Positions 33,332 through 43,356 are shown, counted from the stretch's first letter. The stretch: DNA of 64,000 nt from JACCTH01 sp035281645 (GCA_035281645.1 DATEDN010000145.1:73358-137357), one strand, 5' to 3'. Notes: generated by a model from the letters alone, not told the origin. Numbers and translations are program-made.

Positions 33332-34486
33332 TTGCCAGTCATGAGAAGGGCCGTCATCGTCGTGATCGGCGTGCTCGCCATCTTTCACTTGGCGGGGGGT
33401 TGGTATTTCGCTGATCAAATCCGCCGCGACGCGCTGAGTCCGGATCACGAGCCCCCGACCGACGATGTCACGATTCTGGAGGCAGGGGCGGGAACGGTGC
33501 GTCTCGCCGCCGTGCCCGGCTTCGAGCCGGACCTCACCACCAGCGGCATCGTCGGCCTGGATTGGGGGACCGGTTACGGGCAACTCGGCCCCAGCTTCAC
33601 CTCCGCCGATGATGGCTCGGTCACCAGAAACATCCAGCGTCTGAGCGGCGAAGCTCCACAGCCTGGAGACGTTGGTTTTCTTGACGGGAATGCTTTTCCC
33701 GGAGATCCTTCTCAGGCATTCGGCATCGACTTCACCGAGATCGATTACCCCACTGCACTGGGCACGATGAAGGCGTGGCGGGTCCTGGCGCCTGGCGATG
33801 TCTGGGTGATTCACGTCCACGGCCTCGGAGCGAGCAAGCGCGAGGCGCTGCGTCTCATCAAGCCACTAGCGGCGGCGGGATTTCCCCAATTGGTCATCGA
33901 CTATCGCAACGATGAGGGTGCCCCCCTCGACGACTCTGGCTTCTATCAGTTCGGAGCCACGGAGTGGGAAGACATCGCCGCTGCCGTGGACCAGGCGGCC
34001 AGCGAGGGTGCCACAGGAACTGTGCTGGTGGGCTATTCGACCGGGGCGGCTCACATCCTTTCCTATCTCCAGAGGACTCCCGACAATCCGGTACTGGCGT
34101 TGATCCTCGACAGCCCCAACGTCGATTTGGAGCAGTCGATTGATCTGGGAGCTTCGCAACGCCGCCTGCCCCTAATTCCCCTGCCATTGCCCGGGACCTT
34201 GGTTTGGACGGCCAAGCGCCTGGCCACACTCCGTTTCGGCCTCGATTGGGAGGCCACCGACTACCTCCCGGAGGCCGATCTGCTTTCGGTTCCGGTGCTC
34301 GTCATCCATGGCACCGCCGACGAGACGGTCCCCTTCCAGGTCTCAGAGGACCTCGCCGCCGCCCGCCCCGACCTGGTCAGGCTCTTCATCGTTCCCGGCG
34401 CCGGCCACGTGCGCGGGTGGAATGTCGGTCCCCAGCCCTACGAGCGAGCGGTCACAGACTTTCTCTCCGAGGTCTTGCCAACTTGA
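33332..34486 (+). CDS. Membrane-anchored alpha/beta hydrolase
   Basis: A 384-residue enzyme with one N-terminal membrane helix (VIVVIGVLAIFHLAGGWYF) and an exterior alpha/beta-hydrolase domain. Seen: oxyanion region IHVHGLGASKREAL, nucleophile Ser in VGYSTGAAH, Asp in HGTADETVP and catalytic His in GAGHVRGW, so the Ser-Asp-His triad is complete. Substrate is unknown; esterase or peptidase activity is possible. The start used is ATG 33332, with another ATG at 33341. Gene spacing to the USP/CBS protein upstream (3 bases) and the tricorn protease downstream (13 bases) suggests one operon. Confidence 0.85.
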   Translation: MPVMRRAVIVVIGVLAIFHLAGGWYFADQIRRDALSPDHEPPTDDVTILEAGAGTVRLAAVPGFEPDLTTSGIVGLDWGTGYGQLGPSFTSADDGSVTRNIQRLSGEAPQPGDVGFLDGNAFPGDPSQAFGIDFTEIDYPTALGTMKAWRVLAPGDVWVIHVHGLGASKREALRLIKPLAAAGFPQLVIDYRNDEGAPLDDSGFYQFGATEWEDIAAAVDQAASEGATGTVLVGYSTGAAHILSYLQRTPDNPVLALILDSPNVDLEQSIDLGASQRRLPLIPLPLPGTLVWTAKRLATLRFGLDWEATDYLPEADLLSVPVLVIHGTADETVPFQVSEDLAAARPDLVRLFIVPGAGHVRGWNVGPQPYERAVTDFLSEVLPT

Positions 34487-34499
34487 CTAGGACATCCGC

Positions 34500-37400
34500 G
34501 TGATTGGCTACTACCGCCATCCGACGATTTTCCGCGATCGGGTCGTCTTCGTCGCCGAGGATGACCTCTGGATGGTTTCCGCCGAGGGTGGGGACGCCTT
34601 TCGATTGACGGCTAATCCCGGCACCGAGACTTTTCCTCGATTCTCGCCCGATGGAAGTCAGATCGCCTTCGTTGGTCGAGACGAGGGCCGGCTCGACGTA
34701 TATGTCATGCCGGCAGCCGGTGGCAGTTCCCGGAGGATTTCGTATCTCGGGGCCAACACACAAGTTCTCACATGGTCCCTGGATGGGGAATCGGTCATCG
34801 TCTCGAGCGACTATCAGCAGCCCTTCGAGGGCTGGGGCCACCTCTGGCGAATTCCAATCGACGGTCCCGCCCCCGAGGCGTTGGCCTGGGGTCCGGCCCG
34901 CGCCATCTCCTACGAGAGGGGCGGTCCGGGAGTGGTGATAGGTCGCAACAGTTTCGATCCGGCTCGGTGGAAGCGATATCGAGGGGGCCGGGCAGGAAGC
35001 CTCTGGGTCGACCGGGAGGGCGAAGGCGAGTTCACGATCCTCGTGGATCCGGGTGGCAACCTCGCCGACCCTATGTGGATCGGGCGCCGGATTTACTTCT
35101 TGTCCGACCACGAGGGAGTGGGAAACATCTACTCGGTGTCCCCAACTGGAACCGGGCTGCGACGACACACCCACCACGACGATTTCTATGCCCGCTTTTC
35201 ATCTTCCGATGGACGTCGCATCGTCTATCACTGCGGCGCCGACCTCTGGATCTTCGACCCCCGGCGGGATGAGAGCCGGCGCCTCGACGTCAATTTGCCG
35301 TCGGCCCGACCGCAACGCAACCGTCGGTTCATCCCGGTCACGCCCCGGAATCTGGAATCGGTCTCGCTTCACCCTGAGGGGCACACGGTGGCAGCGGTCG
35401 TGAGAGGAGGCGTCTTCTCCATGCCCCTGTGGGAGGGATCTCCGATACGACATGGGCTGGTCTCAGAGGCCCGCCAGCGGCTGCCCGAATGGCTGGCCGA
35501 CGGCGCCTCACTGGTCATGGTCTCCGATGAGAGCGGGGAGGACGAGCTGGTGGTGACCAACGATGCCACCAGCCCGGAGAGGCGACGCCGAAGCCGCCGG
35601 CGGACCGACCTCGGTCGGGTCCGCACGCTCCATCCCTCTCCAACCAATCGCGATGCGGTCGCCATCACCAACCACCGCCACGAGCTGTTGTTGGTCAATC
35701 CCAGCAACGGCCGCATCCAGCTCGTCCACCACAGCCCGTACGGCTGGACCGCGGGAGTGAGCTGGTCGCCCGATGGGGCCTATCTGGCGTTCGGGGCCGT
35801 CACCAGCCGCACTACCTCCAACATCTGTATCTACGAGGTGGGAAGCGGCCGGACTCATGTGCTGGGAGGCCCGGAGTTCGAGGATTGGAGTCCCAGCTTT
35901 GACCCGGAGGGCAAGTACCTGGCGTTTCTGTCGGTTCGCGCTTTCGAGCCCATCCCCGACTCCCATTTCCACGATTACGGATTTCCTCGAGGAGGCATGC
36001 TGATGCTCCTCCCTCTGGCAGCTGAAACACCCTCTCCCTTCACACCGAGCCAGCGCAAACCTCGGGCCCCCGGCGCACCGCCAGAGGGCGGGCCGCCCAA
36101 GCCCCCGGAGCCGGCGGCCGAGCGTCCCGACGGCGAACCGGCCCCGCCGCCACCGCCGCCCGCCACTACCAAGATCGACTTCGAAGGTCTCGCGGAGAGG
36201 ATCGTCGCCTTCCCGACTCCCCCCGGCGTCTACAGCCGGATCCTTTTGGCCCGCGGGCGGGCTTTGTACCTCGTCCACCCGCTCGAACGAGAGGCCAACT
36301 TCGGGGAGGAGACGAGTGGGGGAGCGCGACTCGACGCCTGGGATTTCGGCAACGACAAATCGGAAACGATCGCTGAGGGCGTGACGGGCCTTACCGTCTC
36401 CCGGGACGGGAAGGTCATCGCCTACCGGACCAAGAAGGCCTTGCGCGTGGTACCGGTTGGCTTCAAAGACGACAAGTCGGGCAACGAGCGGGCAGGGCGG
36501 GAAACGGGATTCGTGGACCTTGATCGGCTTCGGGTTGAAGTCATCCCGGGTGCGGAATGGAAGCAGATGTTCTCGGAGGCCTGGCGTCTGCAGCGAGACC
36601 ACTACTGGTGGGAAACCATGGGCGGAGTCGACTGGCCGTCGATCCACGATCGCTACCGCGACCTGGTCGATCGAGTCGCCAGCCGGGCGGAGTTCTCCGA
36701 TCTGCTCTGGGAGATGCAGGGCGAATTGGGGACATCACATGCCTACGAGTTGGGCGGGGATTATCGGCCGGCCCCGGTTTGGACTCAGGGCCATTTGGGT
36801 GCGCGGGTGGTGTATGAGCGCGGCGGCTGGAAAATCGTCGACATTCCAAGAGGGGACTCGTGGGATCAGCAGTCATCTTCCCCGCTGGCTGCCCCCGGGA
36901 TCGATGTGGCCGTGGGAGATCGCATCTTGGAGATCGACGACCGGCCGGTCGATGCCAAGGTATCGCCCGCTTCACGGTTGGTGGAGCGGGGCGGGAGAAC
37001 CATCACTCTGACCGTGCGACGCGGCCGGGGCAAAGCGCGCCGAGTAGTGATTAACCCCCTTAACGATGCGACACGGCTGTGGTATCGAGCGTGGGTGCGT
37101 GGGAACCGCGAGTACCTGGCCGAACACTCGCAGGGACGGGTCGGGTACGTCCATATTCCCGATATGGGACCGTCCGGTTTCTCGGAGTTCCACCGATCAT
37201 GGAAGTCCGAAGTGGATCGCCCGGGATTGGTGATCGATGTCCGCTTCAATCGCGGTGGCAACGTCAGCCAGCTCCTCCTCGAGCGGCTGTTGCGAGAGCG
37301 GGTGGGCTACCAGATCACCCGCTGGCGAGCTCCTTCAGCAATGCCCTCTGACGCCCCGATGGGCCCAATGGTTTGCCTTACCAACGAGAACGCCGGCTCC

Positions 37401-37757
37401 GACGGCGACATCTTCTCCCACGTCTTCAAGATGAAGGGACTGGGACCCCTGATCGGCACTCGCACCTGGGGCGGCGTGGTAGGGATATGGCCCCAGCAAT
37501 CGCTGGTGGACGGAACGGTCACAACCCAGCCCGAGTTCCACACCTGGTTCACGGACGTGGGCTATGCAGTCGAGAACTTCGGGGCGACTCCTGATCTCGA
37601 GGTCATCAACAGCCCCCAGGATTACGCCCGCGGCTTCGACCGCCAGCTCGAGGCGGGTCTTGGGGAGTTGCTCAAGCTGATCGAGGCCGCCCCGGGAGCG
37701 CCGGAATTCGGGGACCGCCCGCTCACCCGGCCACCCGCCTTCCCCCGGCTCTCCTAG
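34500..37757 (+). CDS. Tricorn-type protease (S41 family)
   Basis: A 1085-residue cytosolic peptidase of the tricorn family, which trims oligopeptides. Domains in order: six-bladed then seven-bladed beta-propellers (WD40/TolB-like blades such as PRFSPDGSQIAFVG and VSWSPDGAYLAFGA), a Pro-rich linker (about 510-560, PPPPPPATTK), a helical core, a PDZ domain (about 760-850) and the C-terminal S41 core. Catalytic residues seen: His at about 747 in GTSHAYELG and Ser at about 967 in ENAGSDGD, matching tricorn His746 and Ser965. No signal peptide. GTG start. The end overlaps the convergent leuB gene by 4 bases. Confidence 0.95.
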   Translation: MIGYYRHPTIFRDRVVFVAEDDLWMVSAEGGDAFRLTANPGTETFPRFSPDGSQIAFVGRDEGRLDVYVMPAAGGSSRRISYLGANTQVLTWSLDGESVIVSSDYQQPFEGWGHLWRIPIDGPAPEALAWGPARAISYERGGPGVVIGRNSFDPARWKRYRGGRAGSLWVDREGEGEFTILVDPGGNLADPMWIGRRIYFLSDHEGVGNIYSVSPTGTGLRRHTHHDDFYARFSSSDGRRIVYHCGADLWIFDPRRDESRRLDVNLPSARPQRNRRFIPVTPRNLESVSLHPEGHTVAAVVRGGVFSMPLWEGSPIRHGLVSEARQRLPEWLADGASLVMVSDESGEDELVVTNDATSPERRRRSRRRTDLGRVRTLHPSPTNRDAVAITNHRHELLLVNPSNGRIQLVHHSPYGWTAGVSWSPDGAYLAFGAVTSRTTSNICIYEVGSGRTHVLGGPEFEDWSPSFDPEGKYLAFLSVRAFEPIPDSHFHDYGFPRGGMLMLLPLAAETPSPFTPSQRKPRAPGAPPEGGPPKPPEPAAERPDGEPAPPPPPPATTKIDFEGLAERIVAFPTPPGVYSRILLARGRALYLVHPLEREANFGEETSGGARLDAWDFGNDKSETIAEGVTGLTVSRDGKVIAYRTKKALRVVPVGFKDDKSGNERAGRETGFVDLDRLRVEVIPGAEWKQMFSEAWRLQRDHYWWETMGGVDWPSIHDRYRDLVDRVASRAEFSDLLWEMQGELGTSHAYELGGDYRPAPVWTQGHLGARVVYERGGWKIVDIPRGDSWDQQSSSPLAAPGIDVAVGDRILEIDDRPVDAKVSPASRLVERGGRTITLTVRRGRGKARRVVINPLNDATRLWYRAWVRGNREYLAEHSQGRVGYVHIPDMGPSGFSEFHRSWKSEVDRPGLVIDVRFNRGGNVSQLLLERLLRERVGYQITRWRAPSAMPSDAPMGPMVCLTNENAGSDGDIFSHVFKMKGLGPLIGTRTWGGVVGIWPQQSLVDGTVTTQPEFHTWFTDVGYAVENFGATPDLEVINSPQDYARGFDRQLEAGLGELLKLIEAAPGAPEFGDRPLTRPPAFPRLS

Positions 37758-38809
37758 CCGGCGATCCGGGAGGCGATGGCGGACCCGATCTCGGAAGTCG
37801 TCATCCCCATCTCCGGTCCCGCCATGGCTTTGAGATCGGCGAGCACAGACACGGCCGCTTCTTCCACCGCTTTGGCGGCTTCGGACTGGCCGAGATGGTC
37901 CAGACACAGAGCCAGCGAGAGAATCGCCGCAACTGGATTTGCCCAGCCCTTCCCGGCGATGTCGGGGGCCGAACCGTGGACCGGCTCGAACACCGAGGGG
38001 TACCGACGGCTGGGATTGAGGTTCGCCGAGGCCGCCAGCCCCAAGCCTCCCTGGATGGCGGCGCCGAGGTCGGTGATGATGTCTCCGAACAAGTTGTCGG
38101 TGACGATCACGTCAAACCTTTGCGGATTCGAGACCAGGTAGAGACAGGCGGCGTCCACATGCACGTAATCGGAAGCGACAGCGGGGTACTCCGGGGCGAG
38201 CTCATCGCAGGTCCGCTGCCAGAGACTGCCGGCATACGTGAGGACGTTGGTCTTGTGGCAGAGGGTGAGGCGGCCCGAGCGAGTGCTGGCAAGCTCATAA
38301 GCGAAGCGGATCACCCGTTCGACCCCGAGACGGGTGTTGATCGACTCTTGAGTTGCCACCTCGTCAGGCCCGCCCCGTCGCAACACTCCGCCCGCTCCGG
38401 CATAAAGGCCCTCCGTGTTCTCGCGCACGACCACCAGGTCGCACTGTTCCGGCTCGAGCCGGGCAATCGGACTCGGAACCCCCGGGTAGAGCCGGATAGG
38501 TCGCAGGTTGACGTATAGATCGAAGTCGAAACGCAGCTTGAGCAGTAGACCCCGCTCGAGCACTCCGGGCGGCACCTCGGGTGTGCCCACCGCTCCGAGG
38601 AGGATGGCATCGTGAGCGGCCAGCTCGTCCTCCACTGAGGTGGGGAGAACCTCGCCCGTGGCCAGAAATCGTCTGCCACCGAGGTCGTAGTCGCTGGTCT
38701 CGAAGGCAATCTCAAAGCGTTCGGCGGCTGCGTCGAGGGCGCGCAACGCTTGCTCGATCACTTCCGGGCCAACTCCGTCTCCGCCGATGACGGCAAATCG
38801 ATACGCCAT
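37754..38809 (-). CDS. leuB: 3-isopropylmalate dehydrogenase
   Basis: A 351-residue NAD-dependent oxidative decarboxylase, third step of leucine synthesis. Seen: GGDGVGPEVIEQAL at the N-terminus, LLLKLRFDFDLYVNLRP with substrate-binding Arg residues, VVRENTEGLYAG, KTNVLTYAGSLW, VIVTDNLFGDIITDLGAA with the metal-binding Asp pair, and HGSAPDIAGKGWANP at the NAD site. It groups with the short actinobacterial LeuB type; a related tartrate or isocitrate dehydrogenase is less likely but the family is close. It stands apart from leuA (44 kb) and the ilv genes. It runs convergently into the tricorn gene (4-base overlap) and is divergent from kup. Confidence 0.92.
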   Translation of the reverse strand: MAYRFAVIGGDGVGPEVIEQALRALDAAAERFEIAFETSDYDLGGRRFLATGEVLPTSVEDELAAHDAILLGAVGTPEVPPGVLERGLLLKLRFDFDLYVNLRPIRLYPGVPSPIARLEPEQCDLVVVRENTEGLYAGAGGVLRRGGPDEVATQESINTRLGVERVIRFAYELASTRSGRLTLCHKTNVLTYAGSLWQRTCDELAPEYPAVASDYVHVDAACLYLVSNPQRFDVIVTDNLFGDIITDLGAAIQGGLGLAASANLNPSRRYPSVFEPVHGSAPDIAGKGWANPVAAILSLALCLDHLGQSEAAKAVEEAAVSVLADLKAMAGPEMGMTTSEIGSAIASRIAG

Positions 38810-38833
38810 CCGAGCAAGTTACCGTGGCCGGCC

Positions 38834-40720
38834 GTGACCCCTACGCATCGAGGGCGACCCACCGCCATGGGAGGCGTGGCGGGTCTCACCCTGGCCGCGC
38901 TTGGCATCGTCTACGGGGATATTGGAACCAGCCCGCTCTACTCCTTGCGGGAGACCTTTGCCGCCAGGTACGGAATCAGCGTTTCCGAGGTATCGGTGCT
39001 CGGCTCCCTGTCACTGATCTTCTGGGCGCTGATTCTGGTTATCACCATCAAGTACGTGGTGGTGGTGATGCGTGCGGACAACGACGGCGAGGGCGGGATT
39101 CTTTCGCTCACCGCTCTGGTCGCCCCGAGTGATCGGGAGCGGCGGAGGAGAAGTGGTCTGGTACTGGCGGGGATGTTCGGGGCGGCTCTGCTGACTGGCG
39201 AGGGGGCGATCACTCCGTCGATTTCTGTGCTGGCAGCGGTCGAGGGCTTGGAGCTGGTGACGCCCGAGTTGACAGCCTTTGTGATCCCGATCTCGATTGC
39301 GATCCTCATCGGGCTCTTCGCAATCCAGCAGCGAGGAACCGAGGTGGTGGGACGGCTTTTCGGACCGTTGATGCTCGTCTGGTTCCTCGTATTGGCGGTA
39401 CTTGGCGCCGTCCAGGTCGCCGGTAATCCGACGGTGCTGGCCTCCCTCAACCCGCTCCATGCGATCAGGTTCTTCGCTGAGTATCAGGGTCGGGCATTCG
39501 TAGCGCTGGGCTCGATTGTGCTCGTGGTGACGGGAGGCGAAGCCCTCTACGCCGACCTGGGACATTTCGGGACCCGCCCCATTCGTTTGGGGTGGCTCGG
39601 AGTGGTGCTTCCGGCGCTGGTGATCAACTACCTGGGTCAAGGCGCGCTCTTGCTGGCCGATCCGACCGCAGTCGAAAGCCCCTTCTTTTTACTGGCACCG
39701 GCATGGGCGCTGGTGCCGTTAGTAGTACTGGCGACGCTGGCGACCATCGTTGCCAGCCAGGCCTTGATCTCGGGCGTCTTCTCGCTGGCCACCCAGGCCA
39801 TGCAGCTCGGGTTCATTCCCCGTCTTTTGGTCAAGCACACCTCAGAGGATGTCCACGGTCAGGTTTACCTGCCGGCGGTGAACTGGTCGCTTCTCATCGT
39901 CTGCATCGGCCTGGTTCTCGGCTTTCGGAGTTCGACCAACCTGGCGGCGGCATATGGGGTTGCCGTCACAGCCACGATGCTCATCACGAGCATCCTCATC
40001 TCTGTGTACGCCCGTGAGCGATGGGAGTGGGGATGGGGACGGGTGGTGACGATCATCGGTCTCTTCGCCCTCATCGACCTGGCCTTTCTCTCCTCCAACC
40101 TGCTCAAGATCCCGGAGGGAGGTTGGTTCGCTCTCGTGGCCGCCGGCAGCTTGTTCTTCTTGATGACGACATGGGTCAAGGGTCGCCGTCTGGTGGCCCT
40201 CAAATCGGGTCTCGGTCGCCAGCCCCTCGACAAGTTCATCGCCTCACTTGCCAAGTCGCCCATTCAGCGGACCAAAGGAACCGCCGTCTACTTCTTCCCG
40301 GTCCCGGGCGTGGTGCCTCCTGCCTTCATCGCCAACCTGCGTCACAACGACGCCGTTCACGAGTCGGTCGTTTTTCTGTCGGTGGTGGTCTCGAAAAAGC
40401 CGCGGGTGCCGGCGGCCCGGCGCGACTCGGTCCGCCATCTCGGATCCCGCTTCTTTCAGGTGATCCTCGAATACGGGTTCATGGAGGAGCCCGAAATTCC
40501 CTCCGCGCTCAACCAGCTGATCGCCGAGGTGGCCTTCGACCCGCTCCAAACCACCTACTTCCTCGGCAAGGAGAGGGTGGTATCGAAGGAAGGAGTGGGG
40601 CTGTGGGGTCTGAGAGAACGGCTCTTCTATTTCCTCCACCGCAACGCCCGCAGCGCGGCCGAATACTTCCGGCTCCCTTTCGACCGGGTGGTCGACATCG
40701 GGGTGGTGGTCGAGATCTGA
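38834..40720 (+). CDS. kup: Potassium uptake protein Kup
   Basis: A roughly 628-residue K+/H+ symporter of the KUP/HAK family with about 12 membrane helices and a C-terminal cytosolic domain. Seen: the hallmark GIVYGDIGTSPLYSLRE, NDGEGGILSLTAL, LLTGEGAITPSISVLAAVEGL (with GEGAITPSISV), and GGEALYADLGHFG, which line the ion pathway. The GTG at 38834 keeps the start just clear of the divergent leuB start; ATG 38867 is the other choice, and the longer frame from 38750 overlaps leuB. It is followed by the inverted repeat at 40729-40775 and the convergent CNNM/CorC genes. Confidence 0.95.
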   Translation: MTPTHRGRPTAMGGVAGLTLAALGIVYGDIGTSPLYSLRETFAARYGISVSEVSVLGSLSLIFWALILVITIKYVVVVMRADNDGEGGILSLTALVAPSDRERRRRSGLVLAGMFGAALLTGEGAITPSISVLAAVEGLELVTPELTAFVIPISIAILIGLFAIQQRGTEVVGRLFGPLMLVWFLVLAVLGAVQVAGNPTVLASLNPLHAIRFFAEYQGRAFVALGSIVLVVTGGEALYADLGHFGTRPIRLGWLGVVLPALVINYLGQGALLLADPTAVESPFFLLAPAWALVPLVVLATLATIVASQALISGVFSLATQAMQLGFIPRLLVKHTSEDVHGQVYLPAVNWSLLIVCIGLVLGFRSSTNLAAAYGVAVTATMLITSILISVYARERWEWGWGRVVTIIGLFALIDLAFLSSNLLKIPEGGWFALVAAGSLFFLMTTWVKGRRLVALKSGLGRQPLDKFIASLAKSPIQRTKGTAVYFFPVPGVVPPAFIANLRHNDAVHESVVFLSVVVSKKPRVPAARRDSVRHLGSRFFQVILEYGFMEEPEIPSALNQLIAEVAFDPLQTTYFLGKERVVSKEGVGLWGLRERLFYFLHRNARSAAEYFRLPFDRVVDIGVVVEI

Positions 40721-40728
40721 TTCCGTCC

Positions 40729-40775
40729 TTCTTGCGTATTGGTCCCGGGTTTGGGGGGGCGATCGTACGCAAGGA
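40729..40775. repeat. TTCTTGCGTA/TACGCAAGAA inverted repeat, copy 2
   Basis: TTCTTGCGTA (40729-40738) faces TACGCAAGGA (40766-40775), 9 of 10 complementary, with 27 unrelated GC-rich bases between. It sits between the convergent kup and CNNM/CorC stops and may end transcription from both sides; no T run follows. Confidence 0.78.
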
Positions 40776-40780
40776 AAGAT

Positions 40781-42061
40781 TCAGCGCTTGAGGAGCTCGA
40801 CCTCGGTGACTCGGCGCCCATCCATCCGCCGCACCCTCATGACCCAGCCCGATTCCTCCACTCGGTCCCCACGGCGAGGGATTCGGCCGAGTCGGTTCAT
40901 GAGAAATCCGCCCAGAGTTTCGTACTCACCCGCCGGGATGGCTATCCCCGCCAAAGATCGCAGCTCATCAGGCCTAATCGCCCCGGGGACATAGAACCAG
41001 TCGCTTTCCCCGATCCGACGACTTTCGAGGTCACCCTCGTCGTATTCGTCACGGATATCGCCCACCAGTTCCTCGGCGATGTCTTCGAGGGTCAGCAGGC
41101 CGGCGGTGCCGCCATGCTCGTCGACGATCAAGGCCAGGTGACGGCCGCTCCGCTGCATCTCGCCCAAGAGCGGACGGATCGATGCCGTTTCCGGCACCGC
41201 TAGCACCGGTCGAATCAGCGCCGGGTCGATGGGAAGGTCATGCTGATCGTCGGGAATGGCCAGCAGGTCCTTGGCATGCACGAAGCCGATGAGATCGTCG
41301 ACATTGTTCCCGAAGATCGGGATCCGCGAGAAGCCTTCATCGATGATCACCTGCTCCAGTTCGGCCGGGGTCGCGTCCCGAGGGCGGCCAACGATGTCGG
41401 GGCGGGGAACCATCACTTCCGATGCATCGCGCTCCGAGAAGCGGATCGCTCCCGACAGAAGCTTGCTGGCAAACTCCTCGATCACGCCTTCCTGGCGACC
41501 GGCGGCTATCACCGAGGCCAGGTCCTCGGCGGTATGAGCAGTTTCGAGCTTGTCCCGGGGCTCTACCCCGAAGATTCGCAGGAATCCGTTGGCCACCCAG
41601 TTGAGCGCTGCGATCAAGGGACGGAAGAGGGTCATGAACCAATGGAAGGGCACTCCCAGCCAAACCGCCAACCGTTCCGGAGTGGCGATGGCGACGTTTT
41701 TGGGCGCCATCTCGCCAACCACCATGTGCAAGAAGACCACGATCAGTAGGGCGATGATGAAGGCGATGGTGTGGGTGAGGCCGGAGGGGACCGAGAACCA
41801 GCCGAGTGCAGTTTCAAAGATCCCGGCTACGGCCGGCTCGGCCACAAAACCGAGGAGGAGGGTGGCGAGGGTGATTCCCACCTGAGCCCCGGCCAGGGCA
41901 TCGGAAAGATTGCTCATCGTGGCCGCAGCCGCCCGCGCCCCCCGACCCGGCAGATCTTCGATCACTTCACGGCGGGCGGCAGTAAAAGCGAATTCGGCGG
42001 CCACGAAGAAGCCGTTGGCGAGAAGAAGCACGATCATCCAGCCGAGCGCCCCGACGTTCAT
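40781..42061 (-). CDS. CNNM/CorC-family transporter-like protein (DUF21-CBS-CorC), second of pair
   Basis: A 426-residue membrane protein. Domains: DUF21/CNNM membrane region with four hydrophobic stretches (about 1-130), ending with GEMAPKNVAIATPERLA; a tandem CBS pair (about 200-330) with the characteristic MVPRPDIVGRPRDATPAE opening and EHGGTAGLLTLEDIAEEL linking segment; and a C-terminal CorC_HlyC domain with GGFLMNRLGRIPRRGD. The family is linked to Mg2+ or Co2+ efflux and was first called hemolysin-like. Start overlaps the end of the other copy by 4 bases; the two probably arose by tandem duplication and may form a heterodimer. Confidence 0.92.
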   Translation of the reverse strand: MNVGALGWMIVLLLANGFFVAAEFAFTAARREVIEDLPGRGARAAAATMSNLSDALAGAQVGITLATLLLGFVAEPAVAGIFETALGWFSVPSGLTHTIAFIIALLIVVFLHMVVGEMAPKNVAIATPERLAVWLGVPFHWFMTLFRPLIAALNWVANGFLRIFGVEPRDKLETAHTAEDLASVIAAGRQEGVIEEFASKLLSGAIRFSERDASEVMVPRPDIVGRPRDATPAELEQVIIDEGFSRIPIFGNNVDDLIGFVHAKDLLAIPDDQHDLPIDPALIRPVLAVPETASIRPLLGEMQRSGRHLALIVDEHGGTAGLLTLEDIAEELVGDIRDEYDEGDLESRRIGESDWFYVPGAIRPDELRSLAGIAIPAGEYETLGGFLMNRLGRIPRRGDRVEESGWVMRVRRMDGRRVTEVELLKR

Positions 42062-43356
42062 GGGCGTTCGCCGCTCCGGGTGACTGCCACGCGATCGATG
42101 CGGCGGCCATCCATCGAGATCACCTCGAACAGAAACTGTCCGTAGGCGATTTTCTCCCCGGCTTCGGGAAAACGGCCAAGCCGGGAGACGAGAAATCCGC
42201 CCAGAGTCTCGAAATGCCCATCAGGCAGCTCGAGGCCAAGTCCGTCCTCCACATCGTGGCGGTTGGCCAGGCCCCGAAGCTCGATCCGTTCGGAGACTCC
42301 GTCGTCGGATTCGAAGGCGGTGAGAGGGACATCGTGTTCGTCGCTGATTTCTCCGAGGATTTCCTCGAGGAGATCTTCGATCGTGACGATTCCCGCCAGT
42401 CCTCCGTACTCGTCTACTACCAATGCCATCGCCCGACTCTGGCCTTGCATGTCAACCAGGAGGTCGTCGAGATGACGGGAGTCGGGAACAATGAGAGCCG
42501 GCTTGGCAATGTGACTCACAGGAGTGATCGATCGACGCTCCGGAGGGACCCGAAATGTGTCCTTGACGTGGACGACGCCGATGATCTCGTCTCGATCCTC
42601 GCCGAAAATCGGGAAGCGTGAGTGACCCGATTCGAGGGACACCCGGCGTAGATCTGCCACCGAATCGAAACGAGATAGCCCCTCCACATCAACCCGGGGG
42701 ACCATGACATCGGCCGCGACTTTCTCTGTGAACGAGATCGCCCTGGTGAGGAGCGAGAGCTCAGCGTCGTCGAGCTCGCCCTCCTCGCCGGACGAACGGA
42801 TGATCAGCTCCAGTTCTTCGAGCGACCGCACTCCGGCCAGTTCCTCGCGGGGTTCGATCCCCAGCTTGGTGACCGTCCAGTTGGCGGCCCGATTGAGGAG
42901 GAGGATCACAGGGCGCAGGAGCCGGTTGACCCAGGACATTGGGATCGCCACTGCCTTGGCGGTGCCGTAGGGTTTGGAGAGGGCGAAGTTTTTCGGCACC
43001 AGCTCGCCGATGAGCATCGAGGCGATATTGGCGACCAGGAGAGCGGCTCCGACGGCGAATGCCCGGCGGTCGGTGACCCCGGTCCAGCCGATTCTGCGCA
43101 GCAAAGGCGCGAACAAGTCGGCCAGAGCGGGCTCGGCGATGGCACCTGTCAAGAGCGAGGTGATGGTTATGCCGAGCTGAGCTCCGGAGAGCTCGAAAGA
43201 CAGCCGCGAGAGTGAGCCGTTGATCTGATTGGCGGCCCGGTCTCCTTCGGCTGCCAACCGCCGGACCCGGCTGCGATCGACCGCAACTAGTGCGAACTCT
43301 CCGGCGACGAAAAAGGCAGTGAGAAGGACAAGGACAGCAACCAGGCCCAGGCCCAA
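42058..43356 (-). CDS. CNNM/CorC-family transporter-like protein (DUF21-CBS-CorC), first of pair
   Basis: A 432-residue paralogue of the next gene with the same order: DUF21 membrane region (with GELVPKNFALSKPYGTA), CBS pair beginning MVPRVDVEGLSRFDSVADL and holding EYGGLAGIVTIEDLLEEILG, and CorC_HlyC domain with GGFLVSRLGRFPEAGEK. Only a TTG at 43356 is available as a start before an upstream stop, so it begins MGLGLVAVLV. A TAATTA-like stretch just upstream could be the -10. Sequence differs enough from its neighbour to suggest an old duplication. Confidence 0.92.
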   Translation of the reverse strand: MGLGLVAVLVLLTAFFVAGEFALVAVDRSRVRRLAAEGDRAANQINGSLSRLSFELSGAQLGITITSLLTGAIAEPALADLFAPLLRRIGWTGVTDRRAFAVGAALLVANIASMLIGELVPKNFALSKPYGTAKAVAIPMSWVNRLLRPVILLLNRAANWTVTKLGIEPREELAGVRSLEELELIIRSSGEEGELDDAELSLLTRAISFTEKVAADVMVPRVDVEGLSRFDSVADLRRVSLESGHSRFPIFGEDRDEIIGVVHVKDTFRVPPERRSITPVSHIAKPALIVPDSRHLDDLLVDMQGQSRAMALVVDEYGGLAGIVTIEDLLEEILGEISDEHDVPLTAFESDDGVSERIELRGLANRHDVEDGLGLELPDGHFETLGGFLVSRLGRFPEAGEKIAYGQFLFEVISMDGRRIDRVAVTRSGERP

